Shown here in pieces: positions 27,507 to 36,429 of a stretch of DNA of 64,000 nt (position 1 is its first letter; every line of letters begins with the position of its first letter). A program made the translations under genes and the position numbers. The DNA is from an uncultured Bacteroides sp. (GTDB lineage Bacteria > Bacteroidota > Bacteroidia > Bacteroidales > Bacteroidaceae): assembly GCA_947074205.1 (NCBI GenBank), contig CAMTOQ010000006.1, positions 30,708 to 94,707 of the forward strand. The letters are read 5' to 3'. The notes under the pieces are model-generated. The model saw nothing but the letters and a program-made list of their open reading frames with translations. It was not told the origin of the DNA and did not search any database.

Positions 27507-30500
27507 ATGCATACTAATAATATATTAAAGAAGATGACAGAAGCTAAAAGATTGATGCTTCTATCAATCGTCATACTGTTGAGCTGTGTGGCCTGGGCAC
27601 AAGATGGCCAAGTGCTCCGAGGCCGAATAGTGGATCCTAGTGGTGATCCCATACCGGGCGCTGTCGTAAATGTTTCGGAGGCTAGTCGCATAGCCCTTTC
27701 AGACAAAGACGGTTATTTCAACCTCAAAAATGTAAAGCAAGCCGATGAACTTTGTATAAAGAGTGCAGGTTATCTGTCTACTACTGCCATTGCCGAGTTT
27801 GAGCCTGATTTCCAAATTGTAATGGAACCAGACGTAGATATGTACACACATACTACTCCTGTGCCTTTTGGTCGCAAACCTAAAAAACTAGTTACTGAGT
27901 CTACCTCTGTGGTAACCGGCGAAGAGCTGGAAAAACACCCTGTGACAGTATTGCAAAATGCCTTCACATCGACAGTGACTGGTATGCAGACCTATGAGTG
28001 GGCCAGTGAACCAGGATGGACAGAAACTGCTATGTATATTCGTGGCCTTCGTACTATGAACAAGAATGCACGTAGCCCGCTAGTTATCGTAGATAATGTA
28101 GAGCGCGACCTTTCGTTTCTTGATGCCTATCCTATTGAAAGTATTACTATATTGAAAGATGCTGCTGCTTGTGCTATCTACGGTATGCGTGGTGCCAATG
28201 GTGCAATCCTTGTTACTACTAAACGTGGTGAAGCGGGTAGAACCAATATCGACTTCACACAAGAAGTGGGTTTCCAAACCCTGACAGGAAAAATGGAGAC
28301 GCAAAACTCTTATAATATGGCATTGACTCGCAACCAGGTGAGATACTTAAGTGGTCAAGACCCTATGTATAACGACTATGACATCGACATGTATCGTCGC
28401 TTAAGCGAAGGGGAACAGCTTACTGGAATGGACCAATATAGATACTATGATACCAACTGGTACGAAGAGCTGTATCGCGAGAAATCGCCTATGTACAAGA
28501 CCAACTTGACGGTGAGCGGTGGTAACAACCGTGCTCGTTACTTTGTATCTTTCTCTTATCTTCGTCAAGAAGGTATGTGGAATGATAAATGGACTGAATA
28601 CAATGATGGCTTTAGCACTCAGCATATGTTGAACCGCTACAATCTCCGCTCGAATATGGATATTGATATCAATAAATTCTTGAACGTGTCTATTGATTTG
28701 GGTGGTCGTATAGATAATATCTCTCAACCATTAACAGGTGTATTCGACCTTGTTACTTTTGGTGCTGTGGAAGCTAATCCAATGGAACCGGTATACACTC
28801 CTAATGGACAAATCTACGCATCGAGTACAGCTACCAATGCAGGTCGTCTATTGGCTTCATCGGGTATCAACAAGAATCGTCGCCGTAACCTATACAGTAC
28901 GGTGAATCTTACAGGAGACTTGGGCAGCCTTGTTCCTGGCTTGAAAGCCAATGCTGTGATCAGCTTTGACTCGTACGAGACTTTTATGGCACAACAAACA
29001 AATAATGTGAACTCGTACAACTATAATTATACGGCAAGTGTAGGCAGTGTTGATGAGTATGAATATACCCGTTTCTCTACCTACTCCGCTTTATCGAATC
29101 CATCGACTACTCCACGCGACTATTATTACAACATCAACTTCAACGCTGGGTTTAAGTACGCGAATACATTTGGAAAACATTCTATTGATGCGGCAGCCTT
29201 TGTGCGTACCTATCAAAATGTGACACATGGTTATGAATCGTCTAACCGTTATTTATCTTTCAATGCGCTAGCTACGTATTCTTACGCTAACCGTTATATT
29301 GTTTCGGGTAATATCTCGCGTATGGGTTGCGATAACTTCTCGCCCGACGATCGTTGGGGAACATTCCCCGGTGGTTCTATCGGTTGGGTGCTTTCCGAAG
29401 AAAACTGGTTGAGATCTAAAGATATTAGTTTGTTGAAAGTGCGTGCTTCATATGGTCGCGCCGGACAATCTTATACAGGTGCAGGACGCTATCCATATCA
29501 AGGAACTTATGCATCGGGCAGTGGCTATTCATTCGGTACATCTCAATCTTATATCAATGGTGTATACGAAAGTAAAGCAGGTAACTTGAACAACAAATGG
29601 GAAATCTCGGATATGGTGAATGTGGGTTTGGACTTCGACTTCTTCCAACACAAGCTATATGGTGCTGTTGACTTGTTCAAAGAATGGCGTTCTAATATTT
29701 TGGTGACACGTTCTACTGTACCTACTATCTTAGGTGTAACAGCTCCACAAGACTCTTATGGTAAAGCCGAGTCTAAAGGTTTAGAAATTACTTTAGGACA
29801 CCGCAATACCATTGGTAAGTTTAGCTACTCTATTGAGGGTATGTTGACTTGGAATACCAATAAGATTACAGAAATGGATGAACTAGCGCCCAACGTGGAG
29901 TGGCAACGTAAAACCGGTAACCGCATCTTTGATTATACATCGGTAGCCGAACTTTATGAAGGTGCCTTCACCAATAGCGTGGGTGGATGGAACATCTATA
30001 AATTTGATCAATGGGCAGGTGATGCAAACAAAGTGGCTACTAGCCATCAAGATGCTATTGACAATCCTTGGAAGTATCCATACAACTCCGCTTCTAATGG
30101 TAACCAACAGTTGGGTACTGCTGTATTCAAGGATTTGAATGGCGACCGTTTAATCGACTCGAACGATATGATTCCATCGGGCTACACCATGATTCCCGAA
30201 TTAACGCCATCGTTGAATATCGGTATTTCGTATGCAGGTTTTGATGCACGTGTTGTACTGACTGCTTACTTGAACCGTTCAGTGTTCTTGTCACCAGCTA
30301 TCAGCTTCTCGGGTTGGAGTAACATGGGTACACACGAAGTGACTAAAGCATGGGGTTATTATACTGACGATCCTAGTGATCCTCGCAACGTTAATGCGAT
30401 GTATCCACGTCCAGTTTATGGTAGTTTCAATGCTATCGATAGTGACCGTGGTTCGGGTACATATCAGAATGATATCTGGGTGAGAAACGGTAATTACCTA

Positions 30501-30710
30501 TCTCTTCGCAATATCGAAGTGGGCTACTCTTTGCCAAAGAATCTTATTGCTAAAGCAGCAATGACCGAGTGTCGCTTCTATTTCAGTGGTTACAACCTAT
30601 TTAACTGGAGCAGCTTGCCCGATAATACAGACCCTGAAAAACCTATGAGTTACTGCTGGTGGTATCCTAAAACAAGATCGTTCTCATTTGGTGTAAACAT
30701 CGGCTTTTAA
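27507..30710 (+). CDS. SusC-like transporter 2 with non-canonical TonB box region
   Basis: A 1067-residue SusC-family receptor. It has a hydrophobic signal sequence to about residue 31, a carboxypeptidase-regulatory-like domain (35-108), a plug with ILKDAAACAIYGMRGANGAI and a barrel ending in FGVNIGF. Where SusC1 has DEVVVVGYG, this protein reads DVDMYTHTTPVPFGRKPKK (109-127), so the standard TonB box is absent. A second ATG at 27534 (residue 10) gives a more ordinary signal peptide and is an alternative start. It is paired with SusD2 downstream and is probably specific for a second arabinan fragment or related pectic glycan. Confidence 0.92.
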   Translation: MHTNNILKKMTEAKRLMLLSIVILLSCVAWAQDGQVLRGRIVDPSGDPIPGAVVNVSEASRIALSDKDGYFNLKNVKQADELCIKSAGYLSTTAIAEFEPDFQIVMEPDVDMYTHTTPVPFGRKPKKLVTESTSVVTGEELEKHPVTVLQNAFTSTVTGMQTYEWASEPGWTETAMYIRGLRTMNKNARSPLVIVDNVERDLSFLDAYPIESITILKDAAACAIYGMRGANGAILVTTKRGEAGRTNIDFTQEVGFQTLTGKMETQNSYNMALTRNQVRYLSGQDPMYNDYDIDMYRRLSEGEQLTGMDQYRYYDTNWYEELYREKSPMYKTNLTVSGGNNRARYFVSFSYLRQEGMWNDKWTEYNDGFSTQHMLNRYNLRSNMDIDINKFLNVSIDLGGRIDNISQPLTGVFDLVTFGAVEANPMEPVYTPNGQIYASSTATNAGRLLASSGINKNRRRNLYSTVNLTGDLGSLVPGLKANAVISFDSYETFMAQQTNNVNSYNYNYTASVGSVDEYEYTRFSTYSALSNPSTTPRDYYYNINFNAGFKYANTFGKHSIDAAAFVRTYQNVTHGYESSNRYLSFNALATYSYANRYIVSGNISRMGCDNFSPDDRWGTFPGGSIGWVLSEENWLRSKDISLLKVRASYGRAGQSYTGAGRYPYQGTYASGSGYSFGTSQSYINGVYESKAGNLNNKWEISDMVNVGLDFDFFQHKLYGAVDLFKEWRSNILVTRSTVPTILGVTAPQDSYGKAESKGLEITLGHRNTIGKFSYSIEGMLTWNTNKITEMDELAPNVEWQRKTGNRIFDYTSVAELYEGAFTNSVGGWNIYKFDQWAGDANKVATSHQDAIDNPWKYPYNSASNGNQQLGTAVFKDLNGDRLIDSNDMIPSGYTMIPELTPSLNIGISYAGFDARVVLTAYLNRSVFLSPAISFSGWSNMGTHEVTKAWGYYTDDPSDPRNVNAMYPRPVYGSFNAIDSDRGSGTYQNDIWVRNGNYLSLRNIEVGYSLPKNLIAKAAMTECRFYFSGYNLFNWSSLPDNTDPEKPMSYCWWYPKTRSFSFGVNIGF

Positions 30711-30724
30711 TACAAGAAAAACTT

Positions 30725-32542
30725 ATGATTATGAGAAAAGTTATTAAATATATGGCTACTGCACTGCTGACAATATCATTGTCAGCGTGCAGCGACTTCC
30801 TAGACAAAGAGTATGATACATCGATGTCAGAAGATCAGGTATTCAAGAATAAAGACAATACACGTGGCTTTCTAGCCAATATCTATACCAATCTACCCGA
30901 TGGTTTTAGTGGCTATACTAATGGACAGTTTTTGGGAGCTTCGCGCGACTGCATGACAGACAATGCAATCTCTTTCTGGAGTGTGCACTATTATCATGGT
31001 GTGCTTACCGATAGCTATTCGGCAGTAAACCATCCATTGCTTACACCTTGGAACAATGCAATGTATGGTATTCGCAAAGCCAATCAGTTTATGAAGAATG
31101 CTCGCCCATCGGTGATCGGTAATGTGGAAAGAGATGGCGATGACAACCGACTCTATGATAGAAACATGGCTGAGGCTCGTTTGCTTCGTGCCATCTTCCA
31201 CCTCGATGTGGTAGCTTGGTTTGGCGATGCCCCTATTATTGGTGATAATGAGAATGGCGAGCCTATTGTATTTGACTTGAGTGATCCGGCTGCTATGAAT
31301 ATGGAGCGTACCAACGCTGCAGATGCTTTGAAGTGGATTGCCGATCAGTGTGATATTGCTGCTGCCAATTTACCTTTCCGTTATAGCAACGAAACCGAAA
31401 ATTGGGGACGTGTGAGTGGTGCAGTGGCCTATGCCTTGAAAACACGTGCTTTGCTTTACAGAGCATCGAAGCTGCACAACGCTGGCAATAACGCTCAGTA
31501 TTGGAAAGATGCTGCCGACGCTGCAAAACAATTCTTAGCTCTAAATAGTCGTCTAAGCAACCCTTATCAGCTATACAGCACCGGCAATACGAACAATGAC
31601 TACTATGAGTGCTTTGTTACTAACCCTGTGTATAATAATGAGTTTATTCTTTGTCGTTCGTTGTGGGCCACTTGGGATGTTGACTTGTTCTTAGCACCCT
31701 GCGGATTTAGTGGTACCATCAACTCTACCGGCCGTGTTAACCCTACACAAAACCTTGTAGACTGTTATGAAACGATTAACGGTTTGCCAATTGATAAGGA
31801 TCCTACTTATAATGAACAGGATCCATACAAAAACCGTGACCCACGCTTGAGTCAAACCATTCTTCATCACGGCGCGATGTGGGGTGATAGAGACCAAGAA
31901 GAAAACCGTGCAGTAGATGTATCTTACCCTGATGGAAAAGACTATCAAGAGATTCATGGTGGTACTTTGACTGGTTATTACACCAAGAAGTTCCTCAACA
32001 ATATCTCGTACAAGAATCCTAGTGTCCCCAATCATGCTTGGCCTATTTTCCGTTTTGGCGAAATATTGCTTAATGCTGCCGAAGCTGTGAACGAAGCAGA
32101 AGGACCCGATGCGGCCTACCAATACATTAATCAGCTTCGTGCTCGTGCTGGTATGCCCGCTTATAGTGGAATGTCGCAAAGTGAATTACGCGAACGTATT
32201 CGCAACGAACGCCGTATTGAGCTTTGCTTCGAGGACCACCGTTTCTTTGACGAACGTCGTTGGATGTTGTTCGAAGGTCAATCTGCTGGCAGTGAAAAGA
32301 ATCTTCCACGCTATCAGCAATACTATAATCTGTATGGTGTGACAGTGACCAACGCTAACAACCCTTCGTACGATTATGGAGCTGCTCAAATGCATGCAAG
32401 CCGTGCTTTCAATGCGCCTAAAAATTACTACTTCCCATTGCCCGATGATGAAGTGAAGCGTGCACCCAACTTGAAACAAAATCCAGGATGGGAACTCTCC
32501 AACAATAGCAGTGCGGATGATGGAAGTGTCGACGAACAATAA
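30725..32542 (+). CDS. SusD/RagB-like surface glycan-binding lipoprotein 2
   Basis: A 605-residue lipoprotein (lipobox LSAC, then SDFLDKEYDTSMSEDQVF, a classic SusD beginning). SusD-fold blocks are MAEARLLRAIFHLDVVAWFGDAP and the C-terminal LRERIRNERRIELCFEDHRFFDERRW, ending in KQNPGW. The N-terminus has two possible ATG codons (30725 and 30731); the second gives the tighter signal peptide. It is the partner of SusC2 and the last gene of the five-gene operon, followed by the 22-bp-period array. Confidence 0.94.
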   Translation: MIMRKVIKYMATALLTISLSACSDFLDKEYDTSMSEDQVFKNKDNTRGFLANIYTNLPDGFSGYTNGQFLGASRDCMTDNAISFWSVHYYHGVLTDSYSAVNHPLLTPWNNAMYGIRKANQFMKNARPSVIGNVERDGDDNRLYDRNMAEARLLRAIFHLDVVAWFGDAPIIGDNENGEPIVFDLSDPAAMNMERTNAADALKWIADQCDIAAANLPFRYSNETENWGRVSGAVAYALKTRALLYRASKLHNAGNNAQYWKDAADAAKQFLALNSRLSNPYQLYSTGNTNNDYYECFVTNPVYNNEFILCRSLWATWDVDLFLAPCGFSGTINSTGRVNPTQNLVDCYETINGLPIDKDPTYNEQDPYKNRDPRLSQTILHHGAMWGDRDQEENRAVDVSYPDGKDYQEIHGGTLTGYYTKKFLNNISYKNPSVPNHAWPIFRFGEILLNAAEAVNEAEGPDAAYQYINQLRARAGMPAYSGMSQSELRERIRNERRIELCFEDHRFFDERRWMLFEGQSAGSEKNLPRYQQYYNLYGVTVTNANNPSYDYGAAQMHASRAFNAPKNYYFPLPDDEVKRAPNLKQNPGWELSNNSSADDGSVDEQ

Positions 32543-32589
32543 ATTAATTGGATTAACATAGGTGTTTCTCTTAACTGTTTCTAAGTATT

Positions 32590-32669
32590 CTCAAGTAGGT
32601 GAGAATTCTCTCTCAATACAATGAGAGTAAATGCTTATCTGCTTGAGAATACTTTCTAACAGGCTTGAG
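32590..32669. repeat. 22-bp-periodic palindromic array (copy A)
   Basis: CTCA begins at 32590 and 32612, with degenerate versions CTTA at 32634 and CTAA at 32656. TGAG begins at 32600, 32622, 32644 and 32666. Every step is 22 bp, with the pattern CTCA-N6-TGAG-N8. Spacer bases are not conserved apart from AA after many TGAG and T before. It lies in the 230-base gap between susD2 and the GH43 lipoprotein gene. The rest of that gap shows no clear promoter or gene. Confidence 0.8.
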
Positions 32670-32772
32670 AAGAACAGAACTGCGAATAGGCACAATACCG
32701 TTTATTGACAGATACCCTGAACGATTCAGCCTCTTACGAAACTATTATTTTTTACCCTAAAACAACTTTGGT

Positions 32773-34665
32773 ATGATTAAAAAAATCAAATGTATAAGTC
32801 TCTTTATCTCACTTCTCGCTGTTGCCGCTTGTGGCAGTGATGTAACTGTGCCAGAAGAGATAGTAAACCCCGATTCCACTATTTCTGTACCATCCGTTAC
32901 AGATGTTACCTATGAATCGGCTACATTTTCATCCACCATTACAGGAACTTCTACAGTTATAAAAAAAGGCTTTTGCTATGGCACTAGTCCTTCTGTAACA
33001 ATCAGTAACACGTTATTAGAATTAAATAATGCAGGATTGAGTATGAATGCCTACGCGCGAAATCTTACACCTGCTACACAATATTACCTGAAGAGCTACA
33101 TGATGCTAAGCAATGGAACGGTAGTCTATTCAGGAGAAACAACATTTACCACTACAGCAAAGAGTTCAAGTGACGAACTTTCTAGCTATACACCTCCCAC
33201 ATATAGCGACAACTATACTTCAATAGCAGGATGGGCACAGCGCGACCAGTGGAATCTTGCCAATGTGCACGACCCTTCGGTGATGTTGGCAGACGATGGT
33301 TATTTCTATATGTATCAAACAGACGCTTCGTATGGCAATGCGCACGATGGCCATGGTCATTTCCATGGACGACGCTCGCGCGATTTGGTGAATTGGCAGT
33401 ACCTAGGTGCTTCAATGCCTCAAATTCCCGCTTGGGTAAAAGAGCAACTTAATGCTTATCGCAATGCCTGTGGACTCCCGGAGATTAGCAATCCATCTTA
33501 TGGATGCTGGGCACCCGTGGTACGCAAGGTCAACAGTTCACTCTATCGTATGTACTACTCAATAGTGGTGACCGATAATATAAGTGGCAGTAACTCATGG
33601 ACAGAGCGTGCGTTTATCGGTCTAGCCGAAACAAGTGACCCCGCTTCTAATCAATGGGAAGACAAAGGATTTGTTATCTGCTCTTCCTCTGATAAGAACC
33701 TAGATTGGAACAATGGGGGATGGGAAACCGCCTACTTTAAATGGAATGCGATCGACCCTACTTATATCATTACACCCGAACAACAACACTGGTTGATCTA
33801 TGGATCATGGCATAGCGGCATTGCAGCTGTGGAACTAGACGCTACAAGCGGCAAAACCAAAGTAGAGCTTCCCAACCCATGGGGTAGCCTAGCAGATATA
33901 GCCCCTTATGGCAAACTGATAGTTTCTAGATCTATGACTAGCCGCTGGCAAGGTTCAGAAGGTCCGGAGATCGTTTATAATCCCGAGACTGGATATTACT
34001 ATCTGTTTATGGCTTATGATGGACTTGACGTTCCCTACAATACTCGTGTTTGTCGTTCGCGCAATATCGATGGCCCTTATATGGGTATTGATGGCACTAA
34101 TCTCACAGCAAATGGTGGAGAGATGTATCCTGTGGTGACTCACCCCTATAAATTCAACAATAATAACGGTTGGGTAGGCATTGCCCACTGTGCGGTGTTT
34201 GATGATGGTAACGGAAACTGGTACTACTCTTCGCAAGGTAGATTGCCAGTAGATGTGCCGGGAATCAATGTCAGCAATGCCGTGATGATGGGACATGTGC
34301 GTTCCATTAGATGGACCTCAGATGGATGGCCTGTGGTGATGCCCGAAAGATATGGGGCTGTACCCCCTGTGTCTATTAGCGTAGACGAACTTTTAGGTGT
34401 ATGGGAGTGTATTGATCTCTCTTATAGCTATGGCGTACAGAAGACGTCTGAAACATTGACACTAGGTGCCGATTATAAAGTAACTTCAGGGCTTTGGAAA
34501 GGTGCCACATGGAGTTATAGTAGCGACAAACAACTATTGATTATCAATGGAATAGAGCTGTGCGTGCAACGCGAAGTAGACTGGGAATCTTCTCCACGCC
34601 AACACACTCTAGTTTTCGCAGGCTATCAAGCGAAAAAAACATTTTGGGGTAAGAAGACAAAGTAA
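32773..34665 (+). CDS. GH43 arabinanase-type lipoprotein with N-terminal Ig/FN3-like domain
   Basis: A 630-residue lipoprotein (lipobox AAC, Cys20). A beta-sandwich of FN3 or Ig type (about 38-128) precedes the GH43 domain, whose acids are Asp167 (NVHDPSV), Asp328 (NAIDPTY) and Glu396 (GSEGPEI). The C-terminal beta domain (about 530-630) ends in WGKKTK, as in the paralogue at 14288. The protein is probably a surface endo-alpha-1,5-arabinanase that makes oligosaccharides for the SusCD pairs. It is 230 bases after susD2, so it may have its own promoter, although none is clear. Confidence 0.9.
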   Translation: MIKKIKCISLFISLLAVAACGSDVTVPEEIVNPDSTISVPSVTDVTYESATFSSTITGTSTVIKKGFCYGTSPSVTISNTLLELNNAGLSMNAYARNLTPATQYYLKSYMMLSNGTVVYSGETTFTTTAKSSSDELSSYTPPTYSDNYTSIAGWAQRDQWNLANVHDPSVMLADDGYFYMYQTDASYGNAHDGHGHFHGRRSRDLVNWQYLGASMPQIPAWVKEQLNAYRNACGLPEISNPSYGCWAPVVRKVNSSLYRMYYSIVVTDNISGSNSWTERAFIGLAETSDPASNQWEDKGFVICSSSDKNLDWNNGGWETAYFKWNAIDPTYIITPEQQHWLIYGSWHSGIAAVELDATSGKTKVELPNPWGSLADIAPYGKLIVSRSMTSRWQGSEGPEIVYNPETGYYYLFMAYDGLDVPYNTRVCRSRNIDGPYMGIDGTNLTANGGEMYPVVTHPYKFNNNNGWVGIAHCAVFDDGNGNWYYSSQGRLPVDVPGINVSNAVMMGHVRSIRWTSDGWPVVMPERYGAVPPVSISVDELLGVWECIDLSYSYGVQKTSETLTLGADYKVTSGLWKGATWSYSSDKQLLIINGIELCVQREVDWESSPRQHTLVFAGYQAKKTFWGKKTK

Positions 34666-34743
34666 AATTTGTATCTTACGGCACCTTAAGTTATTGACAG
34701 AGAAATTAAACTATATCTATAATACTTTTATTATTACTATTCT

Positions 34744-36288
34744 ATGAGAACAAAACTTATTCTAGGCTCACTTTGCCTTACTGCATCACTTTCGCTATCG
34801 GCACAAAAGAGTGCTACTATCACTCTACAACCCGACCAAGCTACACAAGTCATTCCAAAAGAAATCTATGGACAATTTGCCGAACATCTAGGCACCTGCG
34901 TATATGGTGGTTTGTGGGTAGGCGAAGACTCAGATATACCAAACACAAATGGTTATCGTAATGATATGCTGGCTGCACTTAAAGAGTTGAAAGTTCCTGT
35001 GCTGCGTTGGCCTGGTGGTTGCTTTGCCGACGAATATCACTGGATGGACGGTATTGGGCCAAAATCTGATCGCCCCAAAATGGTGAACAATAACTGGGGT
35101 GGAACCATCGAAGACAATAGCTTCGGTACTCACGAGTTCTTAAATCTCTGCGAAATGCTAGAGTGTGAGCCATATATCAGTGGCAACGTAGGTAGCGGTA
35201 CAGTAGAAGAGTTGGCCAAATGGGTGGAGTATATGACTTCCGACGGTGATTCTCCAATGGCAAATCTCCGTCGTCAGAACGGACGCGATAAGGCTTGGAA
35301 TGTGAAATATCTAGGCGTGGGCAACGAGAGTTGGGGATGCGGCGGTAGCATGCGCCCCGAGTACTATGCCGATCTCTATCGTAGATATGCCACTTACTGT
35401 AGAAATTATGATGGCAATAATTTGTATAAGATTGCAAGTGGCGCCAGTGATTATGACTACAACTGGACAAAAGTCTTGATGGATCGCGTGGGTAACAATA
35501 TGAACGGTCTTTCTTTGCACTACTACACCGTGGCCGGATGGAACGGCAGCAAAGGATCGGCAACCAACTTCGATAATGAAGACTACTATTGGACTATGGG
35601 TAAGTGCTTGGAAGTAGAAGATGTACTTCAAAAACACATTGTCATCATGGATCAATATGATAAAAAGAAACGTATCGGCTTGTTGCTCGACGAGTGGGGC
35701 ACTTGGTGGGACGAAGAACCGGGTACAATCCAAGGTCATCTATACCAACAAAACACAATGCGCGATGCCATGGTTGCCTCGCAAAGTTTAGACATCTTCC
35801 ATAAATATACCGACCGTTTGAAGATGGCGAATATCGCACAGATTGCCAATGTGCTTCAATCTATGATTCTTACTGACGGTGATAAGCTTGTTTTGACACC
35901 ATCTTACCATGTGTTCAAAATGTATAATGTGCATCAAGATGCAAAACATTTGCCACTCGAGTTGACCTGCGATACCATTACTGTTCGTGATGATCGTAAA
36001 GTGCCATTGGTGAGCGCTACAGCTTCGCAAGATGCTACAGGGAAAGTACATATATCTTTGTCTAATATTGACCTTAAAAATAGTCAAAAAGTATCTATCA
36101 ACTTGGCCGATCTTAAGGTGAAGAAGGCAACTGGCGAAGTGCTTGCTGCTAAAAATATTACAGACTACAATTCTTTTGAACAACCTAACAAGGTAGTTCC
36201 TACTCAGTTTAAGAATATGAAGCTGAACAAAGATGTTTTAGTTGTTGATTTGCCTGCCCAATCTATAGTAGCTCTAGAACTACAATAG
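34744..36288 (+). CDS. GH51 alpha-L-arabinofuranosidase
   Basis: A 514-residue secreted enzyme (signal peptide ending at SLSA-Q). The classic compact GH51 layout is visible: [10 protein letters not shown] (41-50), [14 protein letters not shown] (87-100), acid/base Glu195 in GVGNESWG and nucleophile Glu317 in [10 protein letters not shown], followed by the C-terminal beta-sandwich. It removes terminal arabinofuranose from arabino-oligosaccharides in the periplasm. It differs in architecture from the GH51 at 12292, so the PUL carries both types. A strong terminator follows 31 bases after the stop. Confidence 0.96.
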   Translation: MRTKLILGSLCLTASLSLSAQKSATITLQPDQATQVIPKEIYGQFAEHLGTCVYGGLWVGEDSDIPNTNGYRNDMLAALKELKVPVLRWPGGCFADEYHWMDGIGPKSDRPKMVNNNWGGTIEDNSFGTHEFLNLCEMLECEPYISGNVGSGTVEELAKWVEYMTSDGDSPMANLRRQNGRDKAWNVKYLGVGNESWGCGGSMRPEYYADLYRRYATYCRNYDGNNLYKIASGASDYDYNWTKVLMDRVGNNMNGLSLHYYTVAGWNGSKGSATNFDNEDYYWTMGKCLEVEDVLQKHIVIMDQYDKKKRIGLLLDEWGTWWDEEPGTIQGHLYQQNTMRDAMVASQSLDIFHKYTDRLKMANIAQIANVLQSMILTDGDKLVLTPSYHVFKMYNVHQDAKHLPLELTCDTITVRDDRKVPLVSATASQDATGKVHISLSNIDLKNSQKVSINLADLKVKKATGEVLAAKNITDYNSFEQPNKVVPTQFKNMKLNKDVLVVDLPAQSIVALELQ

Positions 36289-36319
36289 TGCAGGATAAAT
36301 ATATTAATTGTTATTTATT

Positions 36320-36347
36320 GAGGAGCCTTTGCTAGGCTCCTCTTTTT
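36320..36347 (+). terminator. Rho-independent terminator after GH51
   Basis: GAGGAGCC (36320-36327) pairs perfectly with GGCTCCTC (36335-36342) around a 7-base loop and is followed by five T. Confidence 0.93.
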
Positions 36348-36385
36348 CAGTGTATTGTTGTATAATAAACACTAATAATAATTAT

Positions 36386-36393
36386 TATATTTG
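36386..36393 (+). promoter_or_regulatory. Candidate -7 box of the GH97 gene
   Basis: TATATTTG fits TAnnTTTG. It lies after the GH51 terminator, so GH97 seems to be transcribed separately. A TTG at 36358-36360 is 25 bases upstream, longer than the usual spacing. Confidence 0.4.
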
Positions 36394-36429
36394 TAATCTA
36401 ATCTATTAATGATAAAACACGTTTTTGTT

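Noticed and set aside
32590..32669. Possible CRISPR array
   Set aside because: The conserved part is only two 4-base cores per 22 bp, the intervening 6-8 bases are too short for spacers, and no cas genes are present.
35177..35739. Open frames opposite the GH51 gene at 34744
   Set aside because: They are low-complexity Arg/Ser/Cys/His-rich translations created by codon bias of the real gene.
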